From Nakamurella antarctica (lineage in GTDB: Bacteria; Actinomycetota; Actinomycetes; Mycobacteriales; Nakamurellaceae): DNA of 64,000 nt. The notes under the pieces were generated by a model. That model saw nothing but the letters and a program-made list of their open reading frames with translations. It had not been told where the DNA came from and searched no databases. The translations under genes and the position numbers were made by a program. The DNA lies in NCBI RefSeq assembly GCF_003860405.1, contig NZ_CP034170.1:558001-622000 (forward strand). The letters are read 5' to 3'. This document shows, in pieces, positions 8,373 through 17,590 of this stretch (within the stretch, counting starts at the first letter, position 1; each line of letters starts with the position of its first letter).

Positions 8373-8558
8373 ATGAACTCATCGCAGAATCAACCCACCC
8401 AATCTGTCAGCCCGGGTGCTGACCCGTACGAGATGAAGTACGAAGGTCAGTCCAACCCCTTCATGATCAATCCCCTCAACGCTGCCGCCGCCGAATTTGA
8501 GTCCGGTCCGGCCTCTGTCCCTGTTGAGTCCCCGCGGGACGAGGATCGACCAAAATGA
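8373..8558 (+). CDS. 61-aa acidic hypothetical protein
   Basis: A short frame starting MNSSQNQPTQSVSPGADPYE, hydrophilic and rich in Pro, Ser, Asn and acidic residues, with no membrane segment or recognised domain. It lies between the stomatin-like gene and the tyrosine decarboxylase on the same strand. A weak AGAAAG stands before the ATG at 8373. It looks disordered. The position and lack of overlap with another frame make it plausible, but coding potential is only modest. Confidence 0.4.
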   Translation: MNSSQNQPTQSVSPGADPYEMKYEGQSNPFMINPLNAAAAEFESGPASVPVESPRDEDRPK

Positions 8559-8625
8559 CAAGTGTGTCTCAGAGTCGTTGCCTAGAAAGCATTCTCGCAG
8601 CACGTCAAAGTCAGGAGTAGACAAG

Positions 8626-10464
8626 ATGAGTGACATCGACTACAGAGCACTGTTCATTGGAGACCAAGCGGAGAACGGCCCCATCTTCAAGGAGCTTCTC
8701 GAAAAGTTGGTTGACGAGCACATCGGTTGGCGTCAGAACTACATGCCGGGGGATCGCCCCGGCATTGCCGTCCACGATAAGTCGATGCCGGAATATGAGG
8801 CGGCCCAGGAACGGATGCGCGAAGTGATGTCGGAATTGTCGCAGCGTCTCCGTGCTGGCTCGGTGCCGTGGAACAGCGCGGGACGCTACTGGGGCCACAT
8901 GAACGCCGAAACGCTCATGCCCGCCATTCTGGCCTATACCTTTGCCATGTTGTGGAATCCCAACAACGTGGCGCTGGAGTCGTCTATGGCTACCTCCAAG
9001 ATGGAGGCCGAGGTCGGTGCGGACTTCGCGAAGCTCTTCGGATTCGACGAAGGCTGGGGCCACATCTCAGCTGACGGCTCCATCGCCAACCTGGAGGGGC
9101 TTTGGTACGCAAGGTCCCTCAAGTCCATTCCCTTGGCGCTTGCCGAGACTCTGCCCGAGACCGTTGCTGGCAAATCCGAATGGGAACTGCTAAATATGAG
9201 CGTGGAGGAAATCCTTGACCTACTCGATACCTTGACCCCGGAGCAATACGACGAGGTGAAGGGAGCTTCGTCGCGCTCCGGTCGCAATATTAATCGGCTC
9301 GGTAAATGGCTGGTGCCTGAGACGAAGCACTACTCCTGGCTGAAGGCAGCCGACATCATTGGCGTCGGTTTGGACCAGCTGGTCGCCATTCCCGTGTCTG
9401 ACAACTACCGCATGGACATCGAAGCTTTGACGAAAATTGTCGAGGAGATGGCTCAATCGCGCACGCCCATTTTGGGCCTCGTTACCGTCGTTGGCACCAC
9501 CGAAGAGGGGGCGGTCGATGAGGTTGACAAGATCATTGCCCTTCGCGACCGAATGCGGGCCTCCGGGCTCTACTTCTACATCCATTGCGACGCCGCCTAC
9601 GGTGGATACGCGCGTTCGCTCTTCTTCGACACCGACGGCAGATTCGTTGACTACCCTGAGCTTTCGGAATTGCATCAAAGCCACGGGATTTTCTCGCGCG
9701 ATCTCCTAGTCTCCGAGGAGGTGTACGCCGGCTTCAAGGCCATCTCGCAAGTGGAGTCGGTCACGGTTGACCCGCACAAGATGGGCTACGTGCCCTATGC
9801 CGCTGGGGGAATCGCAATCCGCTTAAAGAAGATGCGCAACGTCATCTCATACTTCGCGCCCTATGTGTTCGACAAAGGCGTCGTGGCTCCGGACATGTTG
9901 GGAGCCTTCACCTTGGAGGGATCTCGCGCCGGTGCCACCGCCGCATCTGTATGGGCGGCTCATCGCTGTCTCCCTCTAGATGTCTCTGGTTACGGACGCC
10001 TCATCGCCTCTGGAATGCAGACGGCACACAGGTTCCGGGATTTCCTCGCCGATCTAAAGTTCACCGTCGCCGGACGAGTGGTGCGGGCTTTCCCGCTTCA
10101 CGATCCGGACTTCAACATGGTCGATTGGGTGTTCAAAGCCGACGACATGACCACTCTCGAAGAGGTGAACGACCTCAACCAGAAGATGTACGACCTTTCG
10201 TCCTACCTCGCGGGCCACGAATACAACAATATTTTTATTACCTCACACACAACGTTCTCCAGACAGGACTACGGCGACAGCCCCGCAAAGTTCATTCACT
10301 CACTGGGTTTTGACGATTCCGAATGGGGACGAGTGAAATCCGTGACCCTGCTGCGCGCGTCGATCCTGGACCCGTATCTCAACTCCAATGAACTGTTCAG
10401 CTACTACACGACAGCGATTGAGGCCGCCTTCAATGAGCGTTTGTCCGAGGTGCTTTCAGGATGA
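8626..10464 (+). CDS. tyrDC: PLP-dependent tyrosine decarboxylase
   Basis: A 612-aa group II amino acid decarboxylase converting tyrosine to tyramine and CO2. Length and sequence follow the enterococcal tyrosine decarboxylase almost throughout: ALFIGDQAENG at the N terminus, SVPWNSAGRYWGHMN, ADGSIANLEGLWYAR, GKWLVPETKHYSWLKAADIIG, VDPHKMGY with the PLP lysine at residue 385, and the C-terminal ITSHTTFSRQDYG. ATG 8626 is preceded by AGGAG at 8613-8617. The TGA overlaps the ATG of an amino acid antiporter gene, as in enterococcal tyrosine/tyramine operons. Decarboxylation plus exchange consumes a proton and exports charge, supporting acid resistance and membrane potential. Glutamate or phenylalanine cannot be excluded as substrate. 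Confidence 0.85.
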   Translation: MSDIDYRALFIGDQAENGPIFKELLEKLVDEHIGWRQNYMPGDRPGIAVHDKSMPEYEAAQERMREVMSELSQRLRAGSVPWNSAGRYWGHMNAETLMPAILAYTFAMLWNPNNVALESSMATSKMEAEVGADFAKLFGFDEGWGHISADGSIANLEGLWYARSLKSIPLALAETLPETVAGKSEWELLNMSVEEILDLLDTLTPEQYDEVKGASSRSGRNINRLGKWLVPETKHYSWLKAADIIGVGLDQLVAIPVSDNYRMDIEALTKIVEEMAQSRTPILGLVTVVGTTEEGAVDEVDKIIALRDRMRASGLYFYIHCDAAYGGYARSLFFDTDGRFVDYPELSELHQSHGIFSRDLLVSEEVYAGFKAISQVESVTVDPHKMGYVPYAAGGIAIRLKKMRNVISYFAPYVFDKGVVAPDMLGAFTLEGSRAGATAASVWAAHRCLPLDVSGYGRLIASGMQTAHRFRDFLADLKFTVAGRVVRAFPLHDPDFNMVDWVFKADDMTTLEEVNDLNQKMYDLSSYLAGHEYNNIFITSHTTFSRQDYGDSPAKFIHSLGFDDSEWGRVKSVTLLRASILDPYLNSNELFSYYTTAIEAAFNERLSEVLSG

Positions 10465-11981
10465 GCATCAAGGAAGCATCGCCCAATGCCGGTTCGCCCA
10501 GGGCCAGTCCCCAGCAGACCGCCGGGCGCAAGACCGGTTCGTCCAGGACCGCAGCGCTCAAAACAGTCGGTGTCCTGACCTTCTTCGGGATGACTGTTGC
10601 GATCGTCGCCAGCGTCCGCAATATCCCCAACGTGGCCGCGACCGGCTGGACAATGTTCTTCTACATGCTGGTAGCGACTTTGCTGTTTGCGCTTCCCATC
10701 ACGTTGATGTCTGGCGAATATGCGGCCAAGTTCCCGCGCGCCGGCGGGCCTGAACTATGGGTGACCAAAGGCCTTTCGCCGCGCTGGGGTTTCACCACCT
10801 CCTGGCTCCTCTGGGTACAGATGTTTCCCGGGATGGTGATGGTCGCATCGGTGGTGGCGCCACTGGTCGCCGTCACGATCGGGGACACCCAGCTCGGCTC
10901 GAACAGCATCTTCACGTTGATCTGCATCGTCGTTACCTACTGGACCATCACGATTCTCAACTTGTTTTTTGACATGGCGCGCATCGGGGGACGGATCGGT
11001 GTGATCTTAGGGCTTTACTTACCGGTCGCTTTCATGATGGTGCTCGGCGTCATCGCGCTCTTCAAAGTCGGCATCCAGAAGGATAGTTATCTCGGCGGCG
11101 CCGCTACCGGAAGGGTGTTGCTGCCCTTCTCCTCGCAATCGGTGAGCACGCTCGCATTCTTCGCCTCGATTGTCTTCATCTATTCCGGAATTGAGATGTC
11201 GTCGGTGTACATTCCCCGGCTGAAGACACCTGTCAAGACGTACCTCAGGGGCATTTTCATGGCCCTGATCTTCATGTTTGCCTTCAACACACTGCTGGCA
11301 TTTGTCACTGCCAACGTCATCCCGAAGGGCACCATCGACCTCAACAACATCGCACAGGCGCCGGTCATCATCCTCGGCATTTTGGGCCTGCCCTCGTGGC
11401 TCGGAAACGTCTTTGCCGCGTCCGTTCTCGTCGGTGTCGTGGTGCAGCTCTCGGCATGGGCCTCAGGCCCGTCCAAAACCATCACCTCCAGCGCCCGTCG
11501 TGGGCTGTATCCACCGAAACTGCGATTCTGGAAGACCAACCAATTCGATGTCGCACCAACGGTTCTCATTACTCAGGCCACCGTCATCTCGTTTTTCGCA
11601 CTGATCTTCATCCTTATCCCAGGCGTCAACAACGCGTTCCTGCTTCTGGTGACAGCCACGGCCATCATCTACATCGTTGTCTACGTTCTCATGGCGATCG
11701 GTATCCTCCGGCTCCGGTCGACGCAGTCGTCGACGGAGCGGGCCTTTCATATGGGCAATAAGCGTGTCGCCTGGACTGTGATGGTGGTCTTCCTGATCAC
11801 CGTCTTCGCGTCGAGCGTCGCGACGTTGTGGTATCAAGGCTGGACGAACGCCTTCATCATCGTCGCCATCACCGCCGTCCTCACGGCCGCACCCTTGATC
11901 ATCTACCGCAGGCACAAGCCCTCGTGGGCAAGCGATGTCGCGGTTGCTCTGCACGCAGAGGGTGTCGATGTCACGTCATGA
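10461..11981 (+). CDS. Amino acid/amine antiporter, GadC/TyrP-like APC transporter
   Basis: A 506-aa APC-superfamily transporter with 12 predicted membrane segments after a 30-residue Ser/Pro-rich cytoplasmic N terminus. The first segment carries TFFGMTVAIVASVRNIPNVA, typical of the glutamate:GABA antiporter branch that includes decarboxylase-linked exchangers. The start codon lies inside the decarboxylase stop (ATGA, 10461-10464), so the partners are translationally coupled. By context it should import tyrosine and release tyramine, giving a proton-motive cycle. Its own stop overlaps the next permease gene. Substrate is inferred from the neighbour. Confidence 0.8.
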   Translation: MSIKEASPNAGSPRASPQQTAGRKTGSSRTAALKTVGVLTFFGMTVAIVASVRNIPNVAATGWTMFFYMLVATLLFALPITLMSGEYAAKFPRAGGPELWVTKGLSPRWGFTTSWLLWVQMFPGMVMVASVVAPLVAVTIGDTQLGSNSIFTLICIVVTYWTITILNLFFDMARIGGRIGVILGLYLPVAFMMVLGVIALFKVGIQKDSYLGGAATGRVLLPFSSQSVSTLAFFASIVFIYSGIEMSSVYIPRLKTPVKTYLRGIFMALIFMFAFNTLLAFVTANVIPKGTIDLNNIAQAPVIILGILGLPSWLGNVFAASVLVGVVVQLSAWASGPSKTITSSARRGLYPPKLRFWKTNQFDVAPTVLITQATVISFFALIFILIPGVNNAFLLLVTATAIIYIVVYVLMAIGILRLRSTQSSTERAFHMGNKRVAWTVMVVFLITVFASSVATLWYQGWTNAFIIVAITAVLTAAPLIIYRRHKPSWASDVAVALHAEGVDVTS

Positions 11982-13336
11982 GTGTCGACGGAGAATCAGA
12001 TGGCCATCAGATCGGGTTGGTCGCCGCCATAGCTTTGTGTGTGGGGACGATGGTGGGCGGGGGAGTCTTCGCTCTGTCAGGGATCATTCTTAACGACACT
12101 GGCCCGCTAGCGATGGTTGCCTACTTCCTCGCCGCGGTCGCTGTGCTGTTTAGTGCGTTGTCCTTCGCCGCGGTCGCCAGCCGAGCAAAGGACGGCGACT
12201 CAGGATACGGCCCGATCGCTCAACATCTGGGGCCTCGCTGGCGCTTCGTGACGATGTGGGCCTTTTATGTGTCTGCAATCGCGGGGGGCGCGTTCATGCT
12301 GGTGGCGTTTGGATCGTATCTACGATATTTTCTCGCAGCGGCCAACCCCCTGCTGATGGGCCTCGCGGCTGCGCTCGCGCTGGTTCTGCTGAACCTGGGC
12401 CCGATCGATCTGGTCGGCCGCACTGAGACAGCGCTGGTGGTGTTCAAGTTGACCGTTCTCGTCGGTCTCATTGGAGTCGGCCTCGCGTCGTTCAAGGTCG
12501 ATCTCTTAGTTCCGTTCGCTCCGCACGGCTTGGGGGTCGTCCTGACGTCGAGCGGACTGCTGTTCAGCGCCTACCTGGGGTTCAGCGTCGTCACCAATGT
12601 GGCCGGGGTAGTCAAGAATCCCCGCCGCACGGTGCCGCTAGCGATCCTGGTGAGCTTGCTGATTGTGGCAATCGTGTATGTAGGGATCACGGTGGCCATG
12701 CTGATGAGCGGTCAAAAGGCTTTCGGAGCTGCGGGTGTGGCGCAGGCCGCGAATAGCCTCATAGGGCCTTGGGGTGGGGCGATCATCGCCATCACAGCAT
12801 GCGTTTCCACCCTCTCAGGTGCGAACGCGGTAATCCTAGGCAACAGTCAGCTGCTCATCAAGATGGCGGCTAACGGCGATATCCCCGCCCGGATGGGCCA
12901 CATCCGTAAGGGCGGCCACGCCTACGCAAGCGTGTTGCTTACCGGAATCGTCGCGGTCGTTCTGATGCTCACCGGGGGCCTCCAGAGCATCGTCGCCTAC
13001 TGCAGTGTTGCCGGAATCGTCGGGCTCGTGCTCATGAATGTCACAGCCTTACAAATGGCTCGAAATGGTTGGCCCGGAGCGGGTTTGAGACTTCCCTTCG
13101 GAATCGCCATTCCGGCCCTGGGGACAATTTTGGCGCTCGCGCAACTGCCCTCGCTCGGCTGGAAGAACGTGCTTATTGGCCTGTCGCTGGTCGCGGCAGG
13201 CTTGGTCGTCTACGCAGTGCGCGAGCGCTCACTTCGAACACGTCGAAGGTCGAATGTGCTGGGACCAGTTAATTTGTTCCCCCCGCAGCGGCCGTCGGTC
13301 CCACCAACACAGTCGAGAAGTGCAGGTTCTGCTTAG
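11978..13336 (+). CDS. APC-family amino acid permease
   Basis: A 452-aa permease starting in the ATGA overlap at 11978 with the antiporter gene. It opens with QIGLVAAIALCVGTMVGGGVFALSG, the GxGIF-like first helix of APC transporters, and has about 12 membrane segments and a basic C-terminal tail with LRTRRRS. It differs clearly from the preceding antiporter and may be an independent importer that feeds the decarboxylase, or an amine exporter. It is the third gene of a tightly coupled unit (decarboxylase, antiporter, permease). The decayed DUF2231 copy follows immediately. Confidence 0.8.
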   Translation: MSVDGESDGHQIGLVAAIALCVGTMVGGGVFALSGIILNDTGPLAMVAYFLAAVAVLFSALSFAAVASRAKDGDSGYGPIAQHLGPRWRFVTMWAFYVSAIAGGAFMLVAFGSYLRYFLAAANPLLMGLAAALALVLLNLGPIDLVGRTETALVVFKLTVLVGLIGVGLASFKVDLLVPFAPHGLGVVLTSSGLLFSAYLGFSVVTNVAGVVKNPRRTVPLAILVSLLIVAIVYVGITVAMLMSGQKAFGAAGVAQAANSLIGPWGGAIIAITACVSTLSGANAVILGNSQLLIKMAANGDIPARMGHIRKGGHAYASVLLTGIVAVVLMLTGGLQSIVAYCSVAGIVGLVLMNVTALQMARNGWPGAGLRLPFGIAIPALGTILALAQLPSLGWKNVLIGLSLVAAGLVVYAVRERSLRTRRRSNVLGPVNLFPPQRPSVPPTQSRSAGSA

Positions 13337-13338
13337 TG

Positions 13339-13903
13339 AAACCGGTTCTTTTGCCACTGTGAACGCCGAGCCTGAGACGGGTGGACTGTTGCGGTCTTGG
13401 CGTTGGCGCTTCAGAGGATTCGCAGAGGTCAGCCCCATAGCTTCCGCGATTTGCACCACAGGAGGCTTCGTCCTTTCGCTGGTGGCGCTCATTCTGGTCC
13501 CGATCACCACCGATGCAGGGAGTGGCTCGAACACCGGGTTCCGCGCACCGACCTCCTCAACACTCATATCGAGCTGGGGGCACCGCACTGTATGTCGCGA
13601 TTACGGTGGTTGCCCCGGCTATCGTGATTGAGTGGCGAGGCCGGCAGCAGGCAGATCTCCAACAAAGTGCGGCCGATGGGTGTGCCGGTGGCGGGGGGCG
13701 AAGTGTTGGGGGGCGAAGTGGTGGGGCACCAGGTGGCAACATGCTGACGAAACCAGACCAAAAGTTATTGCTGGCAAAGGCTAATTAGATAACCAGATAA
13801 TAAGCATCTTTGTCATCGTCTTGTCAGGTGCCGCCACCGGGACCGCAATTTTCGACGTCGATCGAATCGGCGACACAGTCGCGCAGGCAACCTGGCAGGG
13901 CTA
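13339..13903 (+). pseudogene. Frameshifted DUF2231 copy
   Basis: Three reading frames in succession give pieces of the intact DUF2231 protein at 6511-7074: ALILVPITTDAG (about 13485-13520), then WLEHRVPRTDLLNTHIELG, then TALYVAITVV and IEWRG (13580-13640), and finally a frame through IFDVDRIGDTVAQATWQG ending at a TAG at 13901-13903. The matching parts of the intact gene are VVILVPITTDAG, EWLESRV, HTELGDTALYVAIPVAV and YRIGDSGAQVTWQD. At least two frameshifts and a G-rich low-complexity insertion at about 13680-13740 separate the pieces. The 5' limit is uncertain. This is a decayed paralogue. Confidence 0.7.
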
Positions 13904-13934
13904 GGTCACTGGAGCTGCCGTCGGCGCGGAGTGA

Positions 13935-16283
13935 TCAGGGGTGCGGCATGGGTGCGCGAGACTTCGGCTGAGTGGGAGCTGGGCCGGCTGGCCGCTCGTG
14001 GTTCGGCAAGAAGATCGGGCTGTCGATGGCCACCGTCATCGGCTGCCCATAGTGCAGCAATTCCAGGGGCTGCCCCTCGAGGACGCGGTAAGTGGTTGCC
14101 GTAGGGGCAATTTCGACCTTGAGTCTGCTACCCCGGATGCAGACTTTTGCCGTCAGGCGTGTGATGCCTGTTGGAAGGCGTGGGGTGAAAGCGACCGTCC
14201 CTCCGTGGTCCCGCATGCCAGCGAAACCGGGAACCAGCGCCGTCCACACTCCTGCAAGGGATGCGAGATGTAGCCCATTACGGGTGTTGCGGGCCAGATC
14301 TCCGAGGTCCATCATCGCGGCCTCGGTCAGGTAGTCGTATGCCAAGTCGAGATGGCCCGTCTCAGCGGCCAAAACCGCTTGAGCGCAGACGGACAGGGAG
14401 GAATCCCGGACCGTAAGAGCTTCGTAATAGGCAAAATTGCGGGCCTTCTCAGCGCTCGAAAAAGATTCACCGCGCAGGTGCATTGCCAACACCAAATCTG
14501 CCTGTTTCACTACCTGCTTGCGGTAGAGGTCAAAATAGTGGAAGTGCAGCAGTAGGGGGTATTGATCGCTGGAGGTCGAGTCAAAATCCCACACCTCGTG
14601 GCGGGTAAAGCCTTCCGACTGGCTGTGGACTTCGAGTTCGTGGTCGTATGGCAGGATCATCGCCTTCGCTGCCTTGTGCCACGCGTTGACCTCCAGCGCC
14701 GTGACGTTGAGTTCTTGGGCGCAGTCGGGATTGCGCTGCACCGCCTTCGCCGCGCTCACCAGGTTGTGCTGGGCCATCAGATTTGTGTAGATATTGTTAT
14801 CGGCAATGGCCGAATATTCGTCGGGGCCGGTCACTCCGTCGATCCGAAACCCGCCACGTGCGTCGAAGTGGCCAAGCGAGGCCCACAACCGCGCGGTCTG
14901 AACCAGGATTTCCATTCCGACGTCCCGCTCAAAGTCCTCGTCGCCAGTGATGTGGACGTAACGGACTACCGCATCGGCGATATCGGCAGCTACGTGGAAC
15001 GCGGCTGTGCCGGCAGGCCAGTATCCAGAGCACTCGCGACCATCGATGGTTCGCCACGGGAAGACCGCACCCGCCAGGCCGAGTTGTTTGGCGCGGATCT
15101 GGGCCTGCGGCAGGATCGAATGCCGCCACCGCAACGCGTCGGCGGCCGCGCGCGGCGCGGTGTAAGTCAGTACCGGCAGCACGAAAGTTTCGGTGTCCCA
15201 GAAGGCATGGCCGTCATAGCCGGGACCGGTCAGCCCTTTCGCGGCAATCGCGCGACCCTGCGCCCGAGCGCCCGCCTGCATGACGTGGAACAGGCCGAAC
15301 CGCACCGCTTGCTGGACCCGAAGGTCGCCTTCGACTTCGACGTCGGCGCCTCCCCAGAAATCATCCAGATACGCGCGGTGCTCTGCGACCAAACCATCCC
15401 AGCCCGTTTGAACGGCTGCGGTCAGCGCGGCAGCGATCTGGTCGGCGATTGCCGATTGCGAACGAATCGCGGACCATCCGTAGGTCACAAACTTGATCAG
15501 CCGGAGGCGTTGCGCAGGCTCGAGTTTCGCTGTAACCGTAACTCGGGCCAGATCCTCGGCGCTTTCACTTGATATCTGCACTGATGGCGGTCCCTCGATC
15601 TGGTGATCCATCGCCGCCCCTAACTGCAAATTGCTGACGCTCGTGCGGTGCACCAAAGATGCAGAACCCGCCTCGGATCTGTGCTGTTCAGAGTGCAGCG
15701 TGGTCTGAAGCGCCGCTGCCTCCCTCGGGTCGCGGCCGCCACCAGGGGGTAGGGGCTCGTTAGCCACCAACTCCGACTGGAGTACTACCCGAGCGGCAGT
15801 ATCGAGAGCCTCCACCTCGTAACAGATGGCGGCCACCGAACGCTGTACCAGAGACACCAGCCGCGTCGATCGAACCCTGACACCCTGCCCACTCGGAGAC
15901 ACCCAGGACGCCTCGCGGTGCAGTAACCCGGTGCGGAAATCCAAAACCCGCTCGTGTTCGAGGAGGCGCCCGTACCGGATATCGAAAGGCTCGTCGTTAA
16001 CGAGAAGGCGGATCAATTTGCCGTTGGTGACGTTGATGACGGTCTGTCCGGCCTCGGGGTAACCAAAGGCCACTTCGGCGTAGGGCAGCGGCCGCTCCTC
16101 GAAAAACCCGTTGAGATAAGTCCCCGGGAGGCCGTGCGGCTCGCCCTCGTCCAGGTTCCCACGCCAGCCAATGTGGCCATTGGACAAAGCAAACAATGAC
16201 TCGCTGTGCGCTAAGCCATCCAGATCGAGCGAGGTCTCTCGCAGGCACCACGGTTCGGCCGGGTACCCGGGGCGTCCGATCAC
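13935..16283 (-). CDS. GH65 glycoside phosphorylase (maltose/trehalose/kojibiose type)
   Basis: A 782-aa glycoside hydrolase family 65 protein. An N-terminal beta-sandwich (to about 270) is followed by an (alpha/alpha)6 barrel with AFWDTETFVLPVLTY, the catalytic acid Glu489 in GVTGPDEYSA, and a C-terminal beta domain. These enzymes usually cleave an alpha-diglucoside with phosphate to beta-glucose 1-phosphate and glucose. The upstream overlapping gene (ATGA, 16280-16283) encodes a beta-phosphoglucomutase, the natural partner converting beta-glucose 1-phosphate to glucose 6-phosphate. The same gene pair occurs in mycobacteria. The exact disaccharide cannot be read from sequence. It is last in a five-gene operon headed by phosphoketolase. 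Confidence 0.85.
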   Translation of the reverse strand: MIGRPGYPAEPWCLRETSLDLDGLAHSESLFALSNGHIGWRGNLDEGEPHGLPGTYLNGFFEERPLPYAEVAFGYPEAGQTVINVTNGKLIRLLVNDEPFDIRYGRLLEHERVLDFRTGLLHREASWVSPSGQGVRVRSTRLVSLVQRSVAAICYEVEALDTAARVVLQSELVANEPLPPGGGRDPREAAALQTTLHSEQHRSEAGSASLVHRTSVSNLQLGAAMDHQIEGPPSVQISSESAEDLARVTVTAKLEPAQRLRLIKFVTYGWSAIRSQSAIADQIAAALTAAVQTGWDGLVAEHRAYLDDFWGGADVEVEGDLRVQQAVRFGLFHVMQAGARAQGRAIAAKGLTGPGYDGHAFWDTETFVLPVLTYTAPRAAADALRWRHSILPQAQIRAKQLGLAGAVFPWRTIDGRECSGYWPAGTAAFHVAADIADAVVRYVHITGDEDFERDVGMEILVQTARLWASLGHFDARGGFRIDGVTGPDEYSAIADNNIYTNLMAQHNLVSAAKAVQRNPDCAQELNVTALEVNAWHKAAKAMILPYDHELEVHSQSEGFTRHEVWDFDSTSSDQYPLLLHFHYFDLYRKQVVKQADLVLAMHLRGESFSSAEKARNFAYYEALTVRDSSLSVCAQAVLAAETGHLDLAYDYLTEAAMMDLGDLARNTRNGLHLASLAGVWTALVPGFAGMRDHGGTVAFTPRLPTGITRLTAKVCIRGSRLKVEIAPTATTYRVLEGQPLELLHYGQPMTVAIDSPIFLPNHERPAGPAPTQPKSRAPMPHP

Positions 16284-17107
16284 GAGGGAGCATTCTTGCT
16301 GAGCAGGTCGCCGAGGTCCAGTACGACCTGGTCGGCGCCATCGGCAAGTAAGTCTTCGGTCTGGCCGACGCGGTCGACGCCGACCACCCAGCCGAAGCCG
16401 CCGGCCCGCCCGGCCCTGACACCGGGGAGGGAATCCTCAAATACCGCGGCTGCGCAGGGTTCGATGCCCAACGCCGCGGCCGCGGCCAAGTACGGGTCCG
16501 GTGCTGGCTTGCCCGCGAGGCATTGCGCCTCGATTGTGACGCCATCGATGCGCGCTTGGAAGAGGTCTGCGATGCCTGCGGACAGGAGCACCTCCGCGCA
16601 GTTCGCGCTGGAGGACACCACGGCCGTCTTGAGACCAGCTGACCGCACAGCTTGCACGTAGTAGACGGAACCTGGATAGGGCTCGACCCCACCGTCGCGG
16701 ATCCTGCGCATCACGATGGCATTCTTGTACTCACCGAGTCTCGTGATCGTCATATCGCCTTGATTTCGGGTGAGATCGGATGTTTGGTAGCTACTGTCAC
16801 TTGTGAGCCGCACTCCTCGCGACCCCAGTGGGAGCTCGATGCCGCGCGAGTGTAGGAACGATATCGTTCCGTCGCTTCTGCTCTTTCCGTCCACGTAGGC
16901 GGCGTAGTCCGCGAGTTCATCGAACGGGGCAAAGGCAGCCCCTGCTTCGTTGGCGCGGGCTTCAAGATAGGCGTCGAACATTTCCTTCCATGCCGCTGCG
17001 TGCAGCCGCGCGGTGTCGGTGAGCACGCCGTCCAAGTCGAACAGGCATGCTCGGACCGTCGCCGGCAATCCCAACGGGCCTTTCGCAGCGGCTCCCCTTG
17101 CGATCAA
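16280..17107 (-). CDS. Beta-phosphoglucomutase, HAD superfamily
   Basis: A 275-aa HAD phosphatase-fold enzyme with nucleophile Asp24 and general acid Asp26 in FDLDGVLTDT, a helical cap containing YVDGKSRSDG, then VVSSSANC (motif 2), AGKPAPDPYL (motif 3 lysine) and VFEDSLPGV (motif 4). This is the beta-phosphoglucomutase type that interconverts beta-glucose 1-phosphate and glucose 6-phosphate. A segment of about 15-20 residues around 100-120 (LTSDSSYQTSDLTRNQGDM) looks longer than in relatives I recall. Start and stop overlap the PRC-barrel gene (ATGA at 17104-17107) and GH65 (16280-16283), so the three are translationally coupled. Confidence 0.85.
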   Translation of the reverse strand: MIARGAAAKGPLGLPATVRACLFDLDGVLTDTARLHAAAWKEMFDAYLEARANEAGAAFAPFDELADYAAYVDGKSRSDGTISFLHSRGIELPLGSRGVRLTSDSSYQTSDLTRNQGDMTITRLGEYKNAIVMRRIRDGGVEPYPGSVYYVQAVRSAGLKTAVVSSSANCAEVLLSAGIADLFQARIDGVTIEAQCLAGKPAPDPYLAAAAALGIEPCAAAVFEDSLPGVRAGRAGGFGWVVGVDRVGQTEDLLADGADQVVLDLGDLLSKNAPS

Positions 17108-17541
17108 GGGTTTTCCTTACCCAAAGCCCAACTGACGTGCAGGGGATAGGTATGGGTAGCGCCCCAGTACGGTTCGTTTCCGAAGTAGCTGTAGACATGC
17201 GCGTGGTAGGGCCGATCGTTGACGAAGGTCGCGTCGTACTCCGGCGCCCCCGCAACACCCGCGCCCGCTTGATCGATGATCACCTCGTCCTTGGTGATGT
17301 CGGTGACGGCGTCGACCGGCACGAGGGTCTCCTCATCACCGACGCCGAGGAACCCACCATGTTCGACGAGGAGAAAACGAACTTTCTCCTGTTGTTCATC
17401 GATGATGAGGTCGGCACCCTGCCAATGCCGACGCCGTCTTTGTCCATCACGTGACGGCCGCGGATGTCGTCGGCCGGCCCGTCGACCGTTTGGCCTCGAT
17501 CGCCGAGTGCGTACATCGCGGGAGTAGCTAATGCTGGCCAT
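17104..17541 (-). pseudogene. PRC-barrel protein gene with a frameshift
   Basis: The last 100 codons encode a clear PRC-barrel protein (LIIDEQQEKVRFLLVEHGGF, ETLVPVDAVTDI, and a His/Tyr-rich tail). The usual N-terminal part (ALGDRGQTVDGPADDIRGR, then HVMDKDGVGIGRV) is present, but in another frame. The two frames meet at about 17420-17425, where restoring one base to the run reading GGGTGCC would rejoin VGIGRV to ADLIID. The ATG at 17541 has a good site (GAAGGAG), but its frame gives non-family residues until the shift, so a second indel near the start is possible. The stop overlaps the beta-phosphoglucomutase start. It may be a real mutation or a sequence error. PRC-barrel proteins of this kind are often stress-linked. 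Confidence 0.65.
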
Positions 17542-17590
17542 GGGTTTTTGCTCCTTCGGGCAGTATGTGTGAAGCTCCGCCGGTTGCGGA

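Noticed and set aside
14562-15572. 336-codon plus-strand open frame
   Set aside because: It is fully antisense to the GH65 gene, which has clear family motifs and a coupled start. The plus frame gives no recognisable protein.
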